From: Pontibacter sp. G13 | GTDB lineage: Bacteria > Bacteroidota > Bacteroidia > J057 | NCBI RefSeq assembly: GCF_031851795.1 | Contig: NZ_CP134696.1 | Location: 4,236,501 to 4,300,500, forward strand | Direction of reading: 5' to 3' | DNA length: 64,000 nucleotides | In this document: positions 26,664-34,299 of the stretch, one piece after another | Layout of the letters: each line of letters begins with the position of its first letter | Position numbering within the stretch: position 1 is the stretch's first letter | Position numbers and translations under genes: made by a program | The notes under the pieces: generated by a model | The model's input: the letters and a program-made list of their open reading frames with translations, nothing else | The model's database searches: none | Told to the model about the DNA's origin: nothing

Positions 26664-27279
26664 CCACCTCGAATCCCTCTGCATATCGGTAGCCAGACTC
26701 CATCCCCCGGAATGCCGCCAAATGCTCAAGTCCTTCCAACGAATAGGGGTCTGGCATCTCTCGGAGCTCGTGCCCATAGCAGGAAAATGCCTCCAGCTTG
26801 GTGGGCAAATATGGCTCAATTCCTACGTAAAAATTGGGCGCGAAAGGTTGCTGATTCCAGGTCGCAACCGCTGGAATTTCACAGGCTAATACGCTGACTC
26901 TGCGACTACGGGGCCTTGAGACGATATTCACGGCTTCGCGGACGATTCTGTGATCGCGATTGAGATCTTTGTCGCTGTGGGTGATGATCAGATCTGGGGC
27001 ATCCAATTCCTGATGGATGGCATGGGCAATCTCAGCAACTGGATACGTTTCAAATCGCTGATCTTGAAAATTGAGCTTGGCTCGATGCTGAAGCCCCAGC
27101 TTGTCGCAGGCTTGATCCCACGCGGGTCCGTTATCGTCAATTTGGCTTCGTAGCGTAACCACCGCATCGGATACGATGATCAATCTCACTTCATGGCCGC
27201 GGGAGAGCAGATAGCGGACAGTACCGCCTGCTCCGAGCGTCTCGTCATCGGCATGTGCGAGGATAAGTTGAACTTGCAT
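26635..27279 (-). CDS. PIG-L/LmbE-family deacetylase
   Basis: 214 residues. The zinc motif is [12 protein letters not shown] near the N-terminus (H9, D11, D12) and [12 protein letters not shown] supplies the further ligand and catalytic site. Family members remove acetyl groups from N-acetyl-sugar moieties (GlcNAc-PI, GlcNAc-malate, antibiotic precursors). The first motif has A where PHPDDE has P, which is a minor change. Its ATG is exactly 49 nt downstream of the third copy of the structured leader element, and no other promoter is visible in between. Its 3' end overlaps rfaE2 by 29 bp. Confidence 0.88.
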   Translation of the reverse strand: MQVQLILAHADDETLGAGGTVRYLLSRGHEVRLIIVSDAVVTLRSQIDDNGPAWDQACDKLGLQHRAKLNFQDQRFETYPVAEIAHAIHQELDAPDLIITHSDKDLNRDHRIVREAVNIVSRPRSRRVSVLACEIPAVATWNQQPFAPNFYVGIEPYLPTKLEAFSCYGHELREMPDPYSLEGLEHLAAFRGMESGYRYAEGFEVVRWFAECSL

Positions 27280-27328
27280 GGGGTGGGAAATTCAGGCGTT
27301 TGCAAGGTGCGAATCTTGGGGTAGATAC

Positions 27329-27401
27329 AAAAAAATTAGGGGACTCAAGTACCATGTACGAGTCAACCCTAACCCTTGCTCATTCTTTACTTTAACCTGT
27401 T
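27329..27401 (-). ncRNA. Structured leader/terminator RNA element, copy C
   Basis: Read on the minus strand: promoter TACATTTG, about 20 nt of leader, GAGCAAGGG (27373-27381), then TTAGGG-TT-GACTC-GTAC-ATG-GTAC-TT-GAGTC-CCCTAA and T7. Compared with copies A and B, the outer pair C-G is replaced by T-A and the inner stem ACGC/GCGT by GTAC/GTAC, so pairing is kept while sequence changes. The T-run ends 49 nt before the PIG-L gene, the same distance as copy B to the kinase gene. Confidence 0.75.
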
Positions 27402-27405
27402 GATA

Positions 27406-27413
27406 CAAATGTA
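27406..27413 (-). promoter_or_regulatory. Putative -7 element (TACATTTG) for leader copy C
   Basis: Full TAnnTTTG match on the minus strand. The predicted RNA to the end of the T-run is about 72 nt. Confidence 0.55.
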
Positions 27414-27621
27414 AATACGGATTTCGGTTTTTCTGGCGGATGGTGTGCGAACGGTCGGTTTGTAGGCTCAAATGGATGTTTCGAAATCCGTTATGTAATT
27501 CCTTCCCGATAAACCCACAAAATCGTCCATTCAGACATTCTGAAGCAGAGAATTTGTTTCATCCGCATGATGAAGACTCGCACTTCGCGTATATTGCTAC
27601 CGATAAAACCGCCCAAATCTC

Positions 27622-28398
27622 ATGGAGACAAAAGCTTCGAAAACCGATATTTCGTCAAAAGACATGCTCACTGCCCGCCTTGCAGCCAATAAGATGGCCA
27701 CACGGGATTTCGATGAGTGGTGTATTCGACAACTCCCCGAATTGCCCATGCCCGCCAAGGTGATGGACATCGGCTGTGGAACCGGCAAACAGCTCAATCT
27801 GTTTGGGCCGCTTCTGTCCCCCAAATCTACGTTGATGGGGATGGATCTATCCGAAGCCAGTATTCAGACCGCCAAGGATTCCTATCGCGGAGCTGCACAG
27901 CTTGCTGCCGAGGTGGGGAGTTTCGATGAGCTGGATAGCATGAATCTCCCAGATGGCGAATGGGACTTGATCTATGCTGTCTACGCGATGTACTACACCC
28001 AGGACCTTCCCAAGCTGATTCGTGAGGTCCATAGGCTACTCAAGCCGGGCGGTATCTGCTGGGTGATTGCTCCGTATTTTGGTACCAATGACGAATTCCT
28101 CCGAATTCTGAGGCCCTTGCACGAGGTTGAGGATTTCATGGATTATGTGTTTGATCGCTTTCATCAGGAGGTGATCGCAGAAGGCGAATCAGTGGGATTC
28201 TCGAGCTTGAAGACCTCTCATCTCCGCAATGAGGTCAGATTTCCGCATCCAGAGGCCTTCATGAAATATCTCCGGAATTCGCTCTTCTATCGAGCGGGGC
28301 ATGATGACGCGATCGCCCGTGAAGTTCAGGCGGTATGCGATGCCCAAGGATATTTTGGGGTGAGCAAGCGCATCATTTCGATTCAACTCAGAAAGTAG
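27622..28398 (+). CDS. SAM-dependent methyltransferase (class I)
   Basis: 258 residues. The SAM-binding motif is KVMDIGCGTGKQLNLFG (about 46-62), with motif II in GEWDLIYAVYAMYYT and EVHRLLKPGGICWVI as the post-motif. The C-terminal 90 residues are variable and probably bind the substrate, which is unknown. It resembles the UbiE/Methyltransf_11 group. Upstream lies a 342-bp gap that also holds leader copy C on the other strand. Confidence 0.87.
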   Translation: METKASKTDISSKDMLTARLAANKMATRDFDEWCIRQLPELPMPAKVMDIGCGTGKQLNLFGPLLSPKSTLMGMDLSEASIQTAKDSYRGAAQLAAEVGSFDELDSMNLPDGEWDLIYAVYAMYYTQDLPKLIREVHRLLKPGGICWVIAPYFGTNDEFLRILRPLHEVEDFMDYVFDRFHQEVIAEGESVGFSSLKTSHLRNEVRFPHPEAFMKYLRNSLFYRAGHDDAIAREVQAVCDAQGYFGVSKRIISIQLRK

Positions 28399-28410
28399 AT
28401 TTCGAGCCTT

Positions 28411-28653
28411 TGGGTGTGCTCTCGGCGATCGGAGAAGAGGTTGTCGCTCGGTAGTATAACGCCGGGTTCGGGCTGTTCCAAGAGTCAGCGAAGCCTGTCC
28501 CCGGCTCCGATCGGGGGCTTCTGTCCTCGGAATCCTTGATGGAGCCTGAGTTCAAGGACTGTGACTTAGGCTGCTCTTCAATAGATCGGGGGCCTCGGAC
28601 CTTGTCAGAAGGCTCGTCGTTCCCTTCTCTCATGCCTCCTCAAGCAGCCGCAC
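28411..28653 (+). repeat. Dispersed intergenic repeat, copy R3 forward
   Basis: Begins TTGGGTGTGCTCTCGGCGAT, contains GCCGGGTTCGGGCTGTTCC and ends AGCAGCCGCACC. It is followed after about 20 bp by a second copy in the opposite orientation. Together they fill the gap between the convergent methyltransferase and secA genes. Confidence 0.75.
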
Positions 28654-28673
28654 CAGATCTGGAGTATTCTCCA

Positions 28674-28842
28674 TGTGCGGATGGCTTTGCCGCGGCGTAA
28701 AGGGCCTGAAAGGTGAGGCTTTGCCGAAGTCCCGTAGCCTCAAGCGGAGGGACCGAGCCTTTGGCGAGCCTGCAAGGGCCTGACCCGGCGACTCAGATGC
28801 CCTGCGGATGCACGATGTCCAGCACGCCGGGATACGCCCAAA
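28674..28842 (-). repeat. Dispersed intergenic repeat, copy R3 reverse
   Basis: Reverse-oriented copy: read on the minus strand it starts TTGGGCGTATCCCGGCGTGC and ends CCATCCGCAC. It is nearly identical over long stretches to the reverse copy at 42001-42168; the CGGCGTAAAGGGCCTG, AGGTGAGGCTTTGCCGAAGT and CTCAAGCGGAGGGACCGAGC blocks are shared exactly. Confidence 0.85.
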
Positions 28843-28875
28843 CAATCATTCCCCTCCCAATCTTCCATCAAAATC

Positions 28876-28907
28876 AAGCGGCCGCCTCCATCTGGAAGCG
28901 GCCGCTT
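28876..28907 (-). terminator. Terminator of secA
   Basis: 10-bp stem AAGCGGCCGC / GCGGCCGCTT with a 12-nt loop, followed on the minus strand by GATTTTG. It lies 27 bp past the secA stop. Confidence 0.7.
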
Positions 28908-28934
28908 ATAGGTTTTATGTGGTCAGGAAATCGA

Positions 28935-31900
28935 CTAGCGACGTCCGCCTTTCTTCTTGCCACGCTCTTGGGCACGACGCTCTGCACGGCTCATTTTGCG
29001 TTCAGCCTGTTGTTCGCCTCCGCTTGGGCCAGCCATCACGCGACGCTCTTGATCCATCTGCTGGCGACGAGCTTGCTCAACCTCGCTATGTCCGGTCTTC
29101 ATTTTGGAGAAGTCATCACGCTTGTACTCGGCCTGCTTGTTGGGCTGGCGATTTTCTACGTGAAGATCTGCCTTGAAGAGGAGCGACAGCACATTCTGAT
29201 TGACGCGTGTCAGCATCTGCTCAAACAGCTGGAAGGACTCGAATTTGTAGACGAGCAATGGATCCTTCTGCTCAAACACCGCATTTTGTACGGATTGGCG
29301 CAACTGGTCCATCTCCCGCAAGTGCCCTTTCCAGTTGTCATCGATGATGGACAGGATGGAGACCTTTTCCAGCTCGTTGACTACATGGCGACCTTCAGAT
29401 TCGAGAGCTTTATCGACAGGCACGACGATCTGGAGGTTTTTGCTTCCATCAGAGAATGGAATCAAGATGCGCTCGATTTGAGGATTCTCGGACTTGATGC
29501 GGCCGATTCCAGCAGCCAGTGTCTCGGAAAGACGCTTGGACTTGCGGGCGTAGGCATCCTGCGCAGTGCGATAAAGCGTTTCTGCGATGGTGTCCACATC
29601 TTGATCGTTCATTTGGGCAGCAGTGATACCGGAGTCCACGCCCAAGAAACGAAGGGAGTCCATTTTCAGGCCTTCCTCATCTGTCATGTCGATGTGCTGA
29701 TCCACCAAGGTCTTGCAGAAGTCGAACAACATGTTGTCCAAATCCACCTTGATACGGTCGCCAAACAAGGCATTGCGGCGGCGGCGGTAGATGACCTCAC
29801 GTTGGTTGTTCATGACATCATCATACTCCAGCAGGCGCTTACGCATGGCAAAGTTGTTTTCCTCGACCTTGCGTTGGGCATTGGAGATGGATTTGGAGAT
29901 CCAAGAGTGCTGAATCACCTCACCATCTTGGTGGCCCATGCGGTCCATGACCTTGGAGATACGATCGGAACCAAAGAGGCGCATCAAATCGTCTTCCAGG
30001 GAGACGTAGAATTGAGATGCACCCGGGTCTCCTTGACGGCCGGAACGACCTCGGAGCTGGCGGTCAACTCGGCGAGATTCGTGGCGCTCGGTACCGATGA
30101 TGGCCAGACCACCATTCTCCTTGACGCCCTCGCCCAGTTTGATATCCGTACCACGACCTGCCATGTTGGTTGCGATAGTCACGGCACCGGGCTTACCTGC
30201 TTCGGCTACAATTTCGGCTTCTCGCTGGTGCTGCTTGGCGTTCAAGACATTGTGCTTGACCTTGCGGATGGTGAGCATCCGACTCAATTTTTCCGAAACA
30301 TCGACGGAGGTAGTGCCTACCAGAACCGGTTGGCCTTTGTCCTGTAGTTCGACAATTTCGTCGATGACGGCATTGTATTTTTCACGCTTGGTTTTGAAAA
30401 CCAGATCCTCGCGGTCATCACGAGCGATCGGACGGTTGGTAGGGATGACCACTACGTCCAGCTTGTAGATTTCGTAGAATTCGGATTCCTCCGTCTCGGC
30501 CGTACCGGTCATACCCGCTAGTTTGTGGTACATCCGGAAGTAATTCTGGAGGGTTACAGATGCAAATGTCTGAGTGGCTTTCTCGACTTTCACATCTTCC
30601 TTGGCTTCAATTGCTTGGTGCAAACCGTCGGAATAGCGACGACCCGGAAGCACACGACCCGTCTGCTCATCGACGATCATGACCTTGCCTTCTTGAACGA
30701 TGTACTCGACATCTTTTTCGAAGAGGGTGTAGGCCTTGAGGAGCTGATTGATGGAGTGCAGCAATTCTGACTTGTCGGCATAATCCTTAGAAGCCTCATC
30801 CTTTCTCTGAAGGCGCTCATCGGCACTCAAGGACGTGTCGTTTTCGATTTCCGCGAAAACGCTTCCGATATCCGGGAGAACGAAGAGGTCTGGATTTTCA
30901 CCAGACTGAGCCAGCAAATCACGCCCTTTGTCGGTCAGTTCGGTTTGCTTGTTTTTGGCGTCGATAGTGAAGTACAACACATCGGTCGCCTCATGCATAT
31001 TTTTGGAGTTGTCCTGCATGTAGAAGCCTTCCGTTTTGTTGAGGATGGCTTTCGTACCTGTTTCGGACAAGAATTTGATCAGGGGAGAGTTGTTCGGAAG
31101 CCCTTTGAAGGCACGGAACAACGCAAGGCCACCTTTTTCTTCATCACCGGCGGCGATCAATTTTTTGGCATCAGCGAGGTACTGATTGACCAATTGACGC
31201 TGGGAGCGAACGAGACGCTGAATACGTGGCTTGAGTTCCTTGTACTGCGCTTGGTCGCTCTTGTCTTTTTGGACAGGTCCTGAGATGATCAATGGCGTAC
31301 GAGCCTCATCAATCAATACGGAGTCAATCTCATCGACAATGGCGAAGAAGTGGCGTTTTTGAACGAGGAATTCCGGGTGGGTGGTCATGTTGTCCCGGAG
31401 GTAGTCAAAGCCAAATTCGTTGTTGGTACCGTAGGTGATATCGCATGCGTAGGCGCGGCGACGCTCATCGGAGTTGGGCTGGTGACGGTCGATACAATCC
31501 ACAGATAGGCCGTGGAACTGGAAGACCGGGCCATTCCATTCGCAGTCACGCATAGCGAGATAGTTGTTGACGGTCACAACGTGAACGCCCATACCTGCCA
31601 ATGCATTGAGATAGACGGGAAGGGTTGCGACGAGGGTCTTACCTTCACCAGTTGCCATCTCCGCGATTTTACCTGTGTGGAGGACAGATCCACCAATCAA
31701 CTGGACATCGTAGTGGACCATTTTCCACTCGATTTCAGCTTCAGCGGCAGACCAGTGATTTTTCCAAGTCGCTTGATCACCATTGATTGTCAGAAAGTCC
31801 TTGCCAGCTTGGGCCAATTCACGGTCCATGTCAGTGGCAGAGACCACCAGCTGCTTGTTTTCGGTCAAGCGGCGGGCCGTTTCCTTGACGACGGCAAAAG

Positions 31901-32225
31901 CCTCGGGCATAAGTTCGAGCAGGATATCATCCAATTGCTCGTAGTGTTGTTTTTCCAGCCCGTCGATCTGCTCGAAGAGTTGATCTTTGACGTGGATATC
32001 CGCTTCATTTTCGGCTTTGGTCCGGAGATCTTCGATTTCCTTGACCACTTCGGCCGTAAATTCCTGAATTCGTTGTTTGAATTCGGCTGTTTTTCCACGC
32101 AGCTCATCATCCGAAATATCGTGCAACTTGGCGTATTCGGTATTGATTTGCTCAACGATCGGCTGCAGCTCCCGCAAGTCCTTCTCCTTTTTCGATGGAA
32201 ACAGCTTTCTGAGCAGGTTTTTCAT
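28935..32225 (-). CDS. secA: Preprotein translocase ATPase SecA
   Basis: 1096 residues, longer than E. coli SecA (901), as is usual in Bacteroidota because of inserted segments (residues 60-110 and about 330-420). It drives secretory proteins through SecYEG. Walker A is GEGKT at 193-197. NNEFGFDYLRDNM, FAIVDEIDSVLIDEARTPLI, ATNMAGRGTDIKL and ERHESRRVDRQLRGRSGRQG are all family signatures. The C-terminus is a basic tail (RAERRAQERGKKKGGRR); the zinc-binding CxCxSG..CH tail is absent. It has its own terminator. Confidence 0.98.
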   Translation of the reverse strand: MKNLLRKLFPSKKEKDLRELQPIVEQINTEYAKLHDISDDELRGKTAEFKQRIQEFTAEVVKEIEDLRTKAENEADIHVKDQLFEQIDGLEKQHYEQLDDILLELMPEAFAVVKETARRLTENKQLVVSATDMDRELAQAGKDFLTINGDQATWKNHWSAAEAEIEWKMVHYDVQLIGGSVLHTGKIAEMATGEGKTLVATLPVYLNALAGMGVHVVTVNNYLAMRDCEWNGPVFQFHGLSVDCIDRHQPNSDERRRAYACDITYGTNNEFGFDYLRDNMTTHPEFLVQKRHFFAIVDEIDSVLIDEARTPLIISGPVQKDKSDQAQYKELKPRIQRLVRSQRQLVNQYLADAKKLIAAGDEEKGGLALFRAFKGLPNNSPLIKFLSETGTKAILNKTEGFYMQDNSKNMHEATDVLYFTIDAKNKQTELTDKGRDLLAQSGENPDLFVLPDIGSVFAEIENDTSLSADERLQRKDEASKDYADKSELLHSINQLLKAYTLFEKDVEYIVQEGKVMIVDEQTGRVLPGRRYSDGLHQAIEAKEDVKVEKATQTFASVTLQNYFRMYHKLAGMTGTAETEESEFYEIYKLDVVVIPTNRPIARDDREDLVFKTKREKYNAVIDEIVELQDKGQPVLVGTTSVDVSEKLSRMLTIRKVKHNVLNAKQHQREAEIVAEAGKPGAVTIATNMAGRGTDIKLGEGVKENGGLAIIGTERHESRRVDRQLRGRSGRQGDPGASQFYVSLEDDLMRLFGSDRISKVMDRMGHQDGEVIQHSWISKSISNAQRKVEENNFAMRKRLLEYDDVMNNQREVIYRRRRNALFGDRIKVDLDNMLFDFCKTLVDQHIDMTDEEGLKMDSLRFLGVDSGITAAQMNDQDVDTIAETLYRTAQDAYARKSKRLSETLAAGIGRIKSENPQIERILIPFSDGSKNLQIVVPVDKALESEGRHVVNELEKVSILSIIDDNWKGHLREMDQLRQSVQNAVFEQKDPLLVYKFESFQLFEQMLTRVNQNVLSLLFKADLHVENRQPNKQAEYKRDDFSKMKTGHSEVEQARRQQMDQERRVMAGPSGGEQQAERKMSRAERRAQERGKKKGGRR

Positions 32226-32300
32226 TGGTGATATACGATTATGAATGTTTTCTCAACTCGTAGGAACCCCTTCTTTAGGTGGTTTTCGGCAATCGCTAAG

Positions 32301-33119
32301 TTACGGATTTCCTTGGATATCATGCTCCGGAACTCGGTGTTTACGCAAGATGTCGAGGATCTGTCCGTGCACCTGACCATTGCTAGCGACTAGCTGTTTG
32401 CCGTAGAGGGCACGATCTTTTTCCTGAAAATCCGTCACCTTTCCGCCTGCCTCGTGTACAAGCAAAATGCCTGCGGCCACGTCCCAGGGGTTGAGGTTGT
32501 ACTCGAAAAATCCTTCGTATCGACCAGCCGCAACAAAAGCGAGATCCAGCGCAGCGCTTCCCATTCGGCGGATTCCATGTGCAGCAGCTTGAATGTCAGA
32601 TACTGCTGAGACGTATGCGCCTCGCCACGGAAGGTCTTCATAGGGAAAGCCAGTCGCGATGACTGCCTTGGACAAATCGCTGTGATCCGTAACATGGATC
32701 GGGCGGTCGTTCAAAAAAGCGCCATGTCCCTTCCGAGCGGAAAATAATTGGTCATGGGCGGGTTCGTATACATATCCCAACGTCAATTCTCCCTCAATTT
32801 CTAGCGCCAAGCTGATTGCATAATGCGGAATGCCGTGGATGAAATTGGTGGTGCCGTCAATCGGATCGATGATCCAGACTGCTCCATTGGTGGATTCGAC
32901 ATTGTCTCCTTCCTCATTGATGAATCCGGAACCCGGAATCAGTTCCTTGCAGCGAGCCACAAGCTTCTGCTCGGTGGTGACATCTACATACGTAAAGGGG
33001 TCATTCAGCCCCTTGTACTCGATTTTGCTGTGTGAAAACCGCTCAAACTCATACTTGGTGTAGGCACCAACCTGCTTGAGGAGAGATTTGAGCTCGTTGT
33101 CCAGTTGATCCAAATTCAC
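32301..33119 (-). CDS. Inositol-1-monophosphatase family phosphatase
   Basis: 272 residues. Li-sensitive sugar-phosphatase fold with all metal ligands: FINEEGD (E69, E70), WIIDPIDGTTNFIHG (D85, D88) and LNPWDVAAGILLVHEAGG. Likely substrates are inositol phosphate or related sugar phosphates; SuhB-type members also help rRNA transcription, which cannot be judged here. It is 111 bp downstream of the gamma-carbonic-anhydrase-like gene in the same direction, and secA follows. Confidence 0.92.
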   Translation of the reverse strand: MNLDQLDNELKSLLKQVGAYTKYEFERFSHSKIEYKGLNDPFTYVDVTTEQKLVARCKELIPGSGFINEEGDNVESTNGAVWIIDPIDGTTNFIHGIPHYAISLALEIEGELTLGYVYEPAHDQLFSARKGHGAFLNDRPIHVTDHSDLSKAVIATGFPYEDLPWRGAYVSAVSDIQAAAHGIRRMGSAALDLAFVAAGRYEGFFEYNLNPWDVAAGILLVHEAGGKVTDFQEKDRALYGKQLVASNGQVHGQILDILRKHRVPEHDIQGNP

Positions 33120-33230
33120 GATGGAGGAATCTTGGAGGTGAATATGTTGAGAATGCGGGGGCTAATGGTGTTCCATCCGCAGATATATCGGACGAAATTG
33201 CCACGAAGGATGCCAGATTGACAGCGCACC

Positions 33231-33737
33231 TTAGTGATGGCGGGCGTTCTCCACATAATGCGAAGCGCCTTCCCGGATCATTTCGATGTGTTTGGGGGTC
33301 AATGGCTTGATCTTTTTGGCGGGGATTCCTGCATAGAGATAGCCGGATTCTAGCTGCTTCCCAGCGGGGACAAGGGCTCCCGCAGCCACAATGGTGTGCG
33401 TCGGAACCAGTGCCTCGTCCAAGACGATTGCTCCCATTCCGATGAGGCATTCATCTTCGACGGTGCATCCATGGAGGATCGCCCGATGACCTACAACGAC
33501 GTCATTTCCGATCACCGTAGGGGTCAAGCCCGTGGTGCAATGAATCATTGCATGGTCCTGAATATTGGTCCGTTCGCCGATTTTGATGGCGCCGACGTCT
33601 CCTCTCAAGACTGCGAAATACCAGACGGAACTCTGAGCGCCGATCTGCACCTCTCCGATGACAGTGGCATTTTCAGCCAAAAATACATCTGAGGCGATCA
33701 CGGGCTTGTGCGATTGATAAGATTTGATCAATGCCAT
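33231..33737 (-). CDS. Gamma-carbonic-anhydrase-like hexapeptide protein
   Basis: 168 residues of left-handed beta-helix repeats. The residues of the gamma-CA (YrdA/PaaY/CaiE) group are visible: AVLRGDVGAIKIGERTNIQD, the zinc histidines in AMIHCTTG and VGHRAILHGC, and the C-terminal helix with SGYLYAGIPAKKIKPLTP. A longer frame to 33851 would run into nuoK, so ATG 33737 is used; it lies 4 nt after the nuoK stop. Activity as a carbonic anhydrase is not certain for this group. Homologous proteins are subunits of complex I in plants and some protists, which makes the pairing with nuoK noteworthy. Confidence 0.88.
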   Translation of the reverse strand: MALIKSYQSHKPVIASDVFLAENATVIGEVQIGAQSSVWYFAVLRGDVGAIKIGERTNIQDHAMIHCTTGLTPTVIGNDVVVGHRAILHGCTVEDECLIGMGAIVLDEALVPTHTIVAAGALVPAGKQLESGYLYAGIPAKKIKPLTPKHIEMIREGASHYVENARHH

Positions 33738-33741
33738 GGGA

Positions 33742-34053
33742 TCAATTGGGGGGCGTTTCTTCCGCTGGGAGTTTGCCCAGATCGAGGGTGTTCCAGCGGC
33801 GATAGAGATTGAGCACGATGGCCAATGCAACGGCAATTTCCGCAGCCGCAAGCACCATCACAAACAGCGCCGCCATCTGACCGTCGAGGTCGATTCGGTC
33901 CGTTTGGGCAAATCCTACAAAGTTGACATTCGCAGCATTCAACATGAGCTCAATTCCCATGAGCGCCATGATCGCATTTCGCCGAGTGAGTACCAAAAAT
34001 ACCCCTACGGAAAATAGGACAATACCTACCGCCAAATATGCCTGAATATCCAT
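33742..34053 (-). CDS. nuoK: NADH-quinone oxidoreductase subunit K
   Basis: 103 residues, three membrane segments, the normal size. The conserved glutamates of the proton path are in ALMGIELMLNAANV (TM2) and VLAAAEIAVALAIV (TM3). ATG 34053 (MDIQAYLAVGIVLFSVG) matches the family start; the frame stays open up to 34125 but the added part is unlike any NuoK. It normally sits beside nuoJ and nuoL; here it is followed after 4 nt by the gamma-CA-like gene and has no other complex I neighbour. Confidence 0.95.
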   Translation of the reverse strand: MDIQAYLAVGIVLFSVGVFLVLTRRNAIMALMGIELMLNAANVNFVGFAQTDRIDLDGQMAALFVMVLAAAEIAVALAIVLNLYRRWNTLDLGKLPAEETPPN

Positions 34054-34299
34054 GAATGGATGGTTGATTGCGGTTTGGATAAATTCCACATACTCGCATG
34101 AATGTGGAGCCTGATTGGGTGACAATTGCTAGAAAAATACATTTTCAGCGGATTCGCGAAAAGCAAATCGTGGAACATAATCGTGCATAGGACTAGCAAA
34201 ATGCCTATTTGGGTGGAAAAATAAACCGCCGGTTTGACAATGCAAAATCAGGGGAGTAGCTTGATTCTTTTGTTTGTTATAACTCAAACGCCTTTGTTC

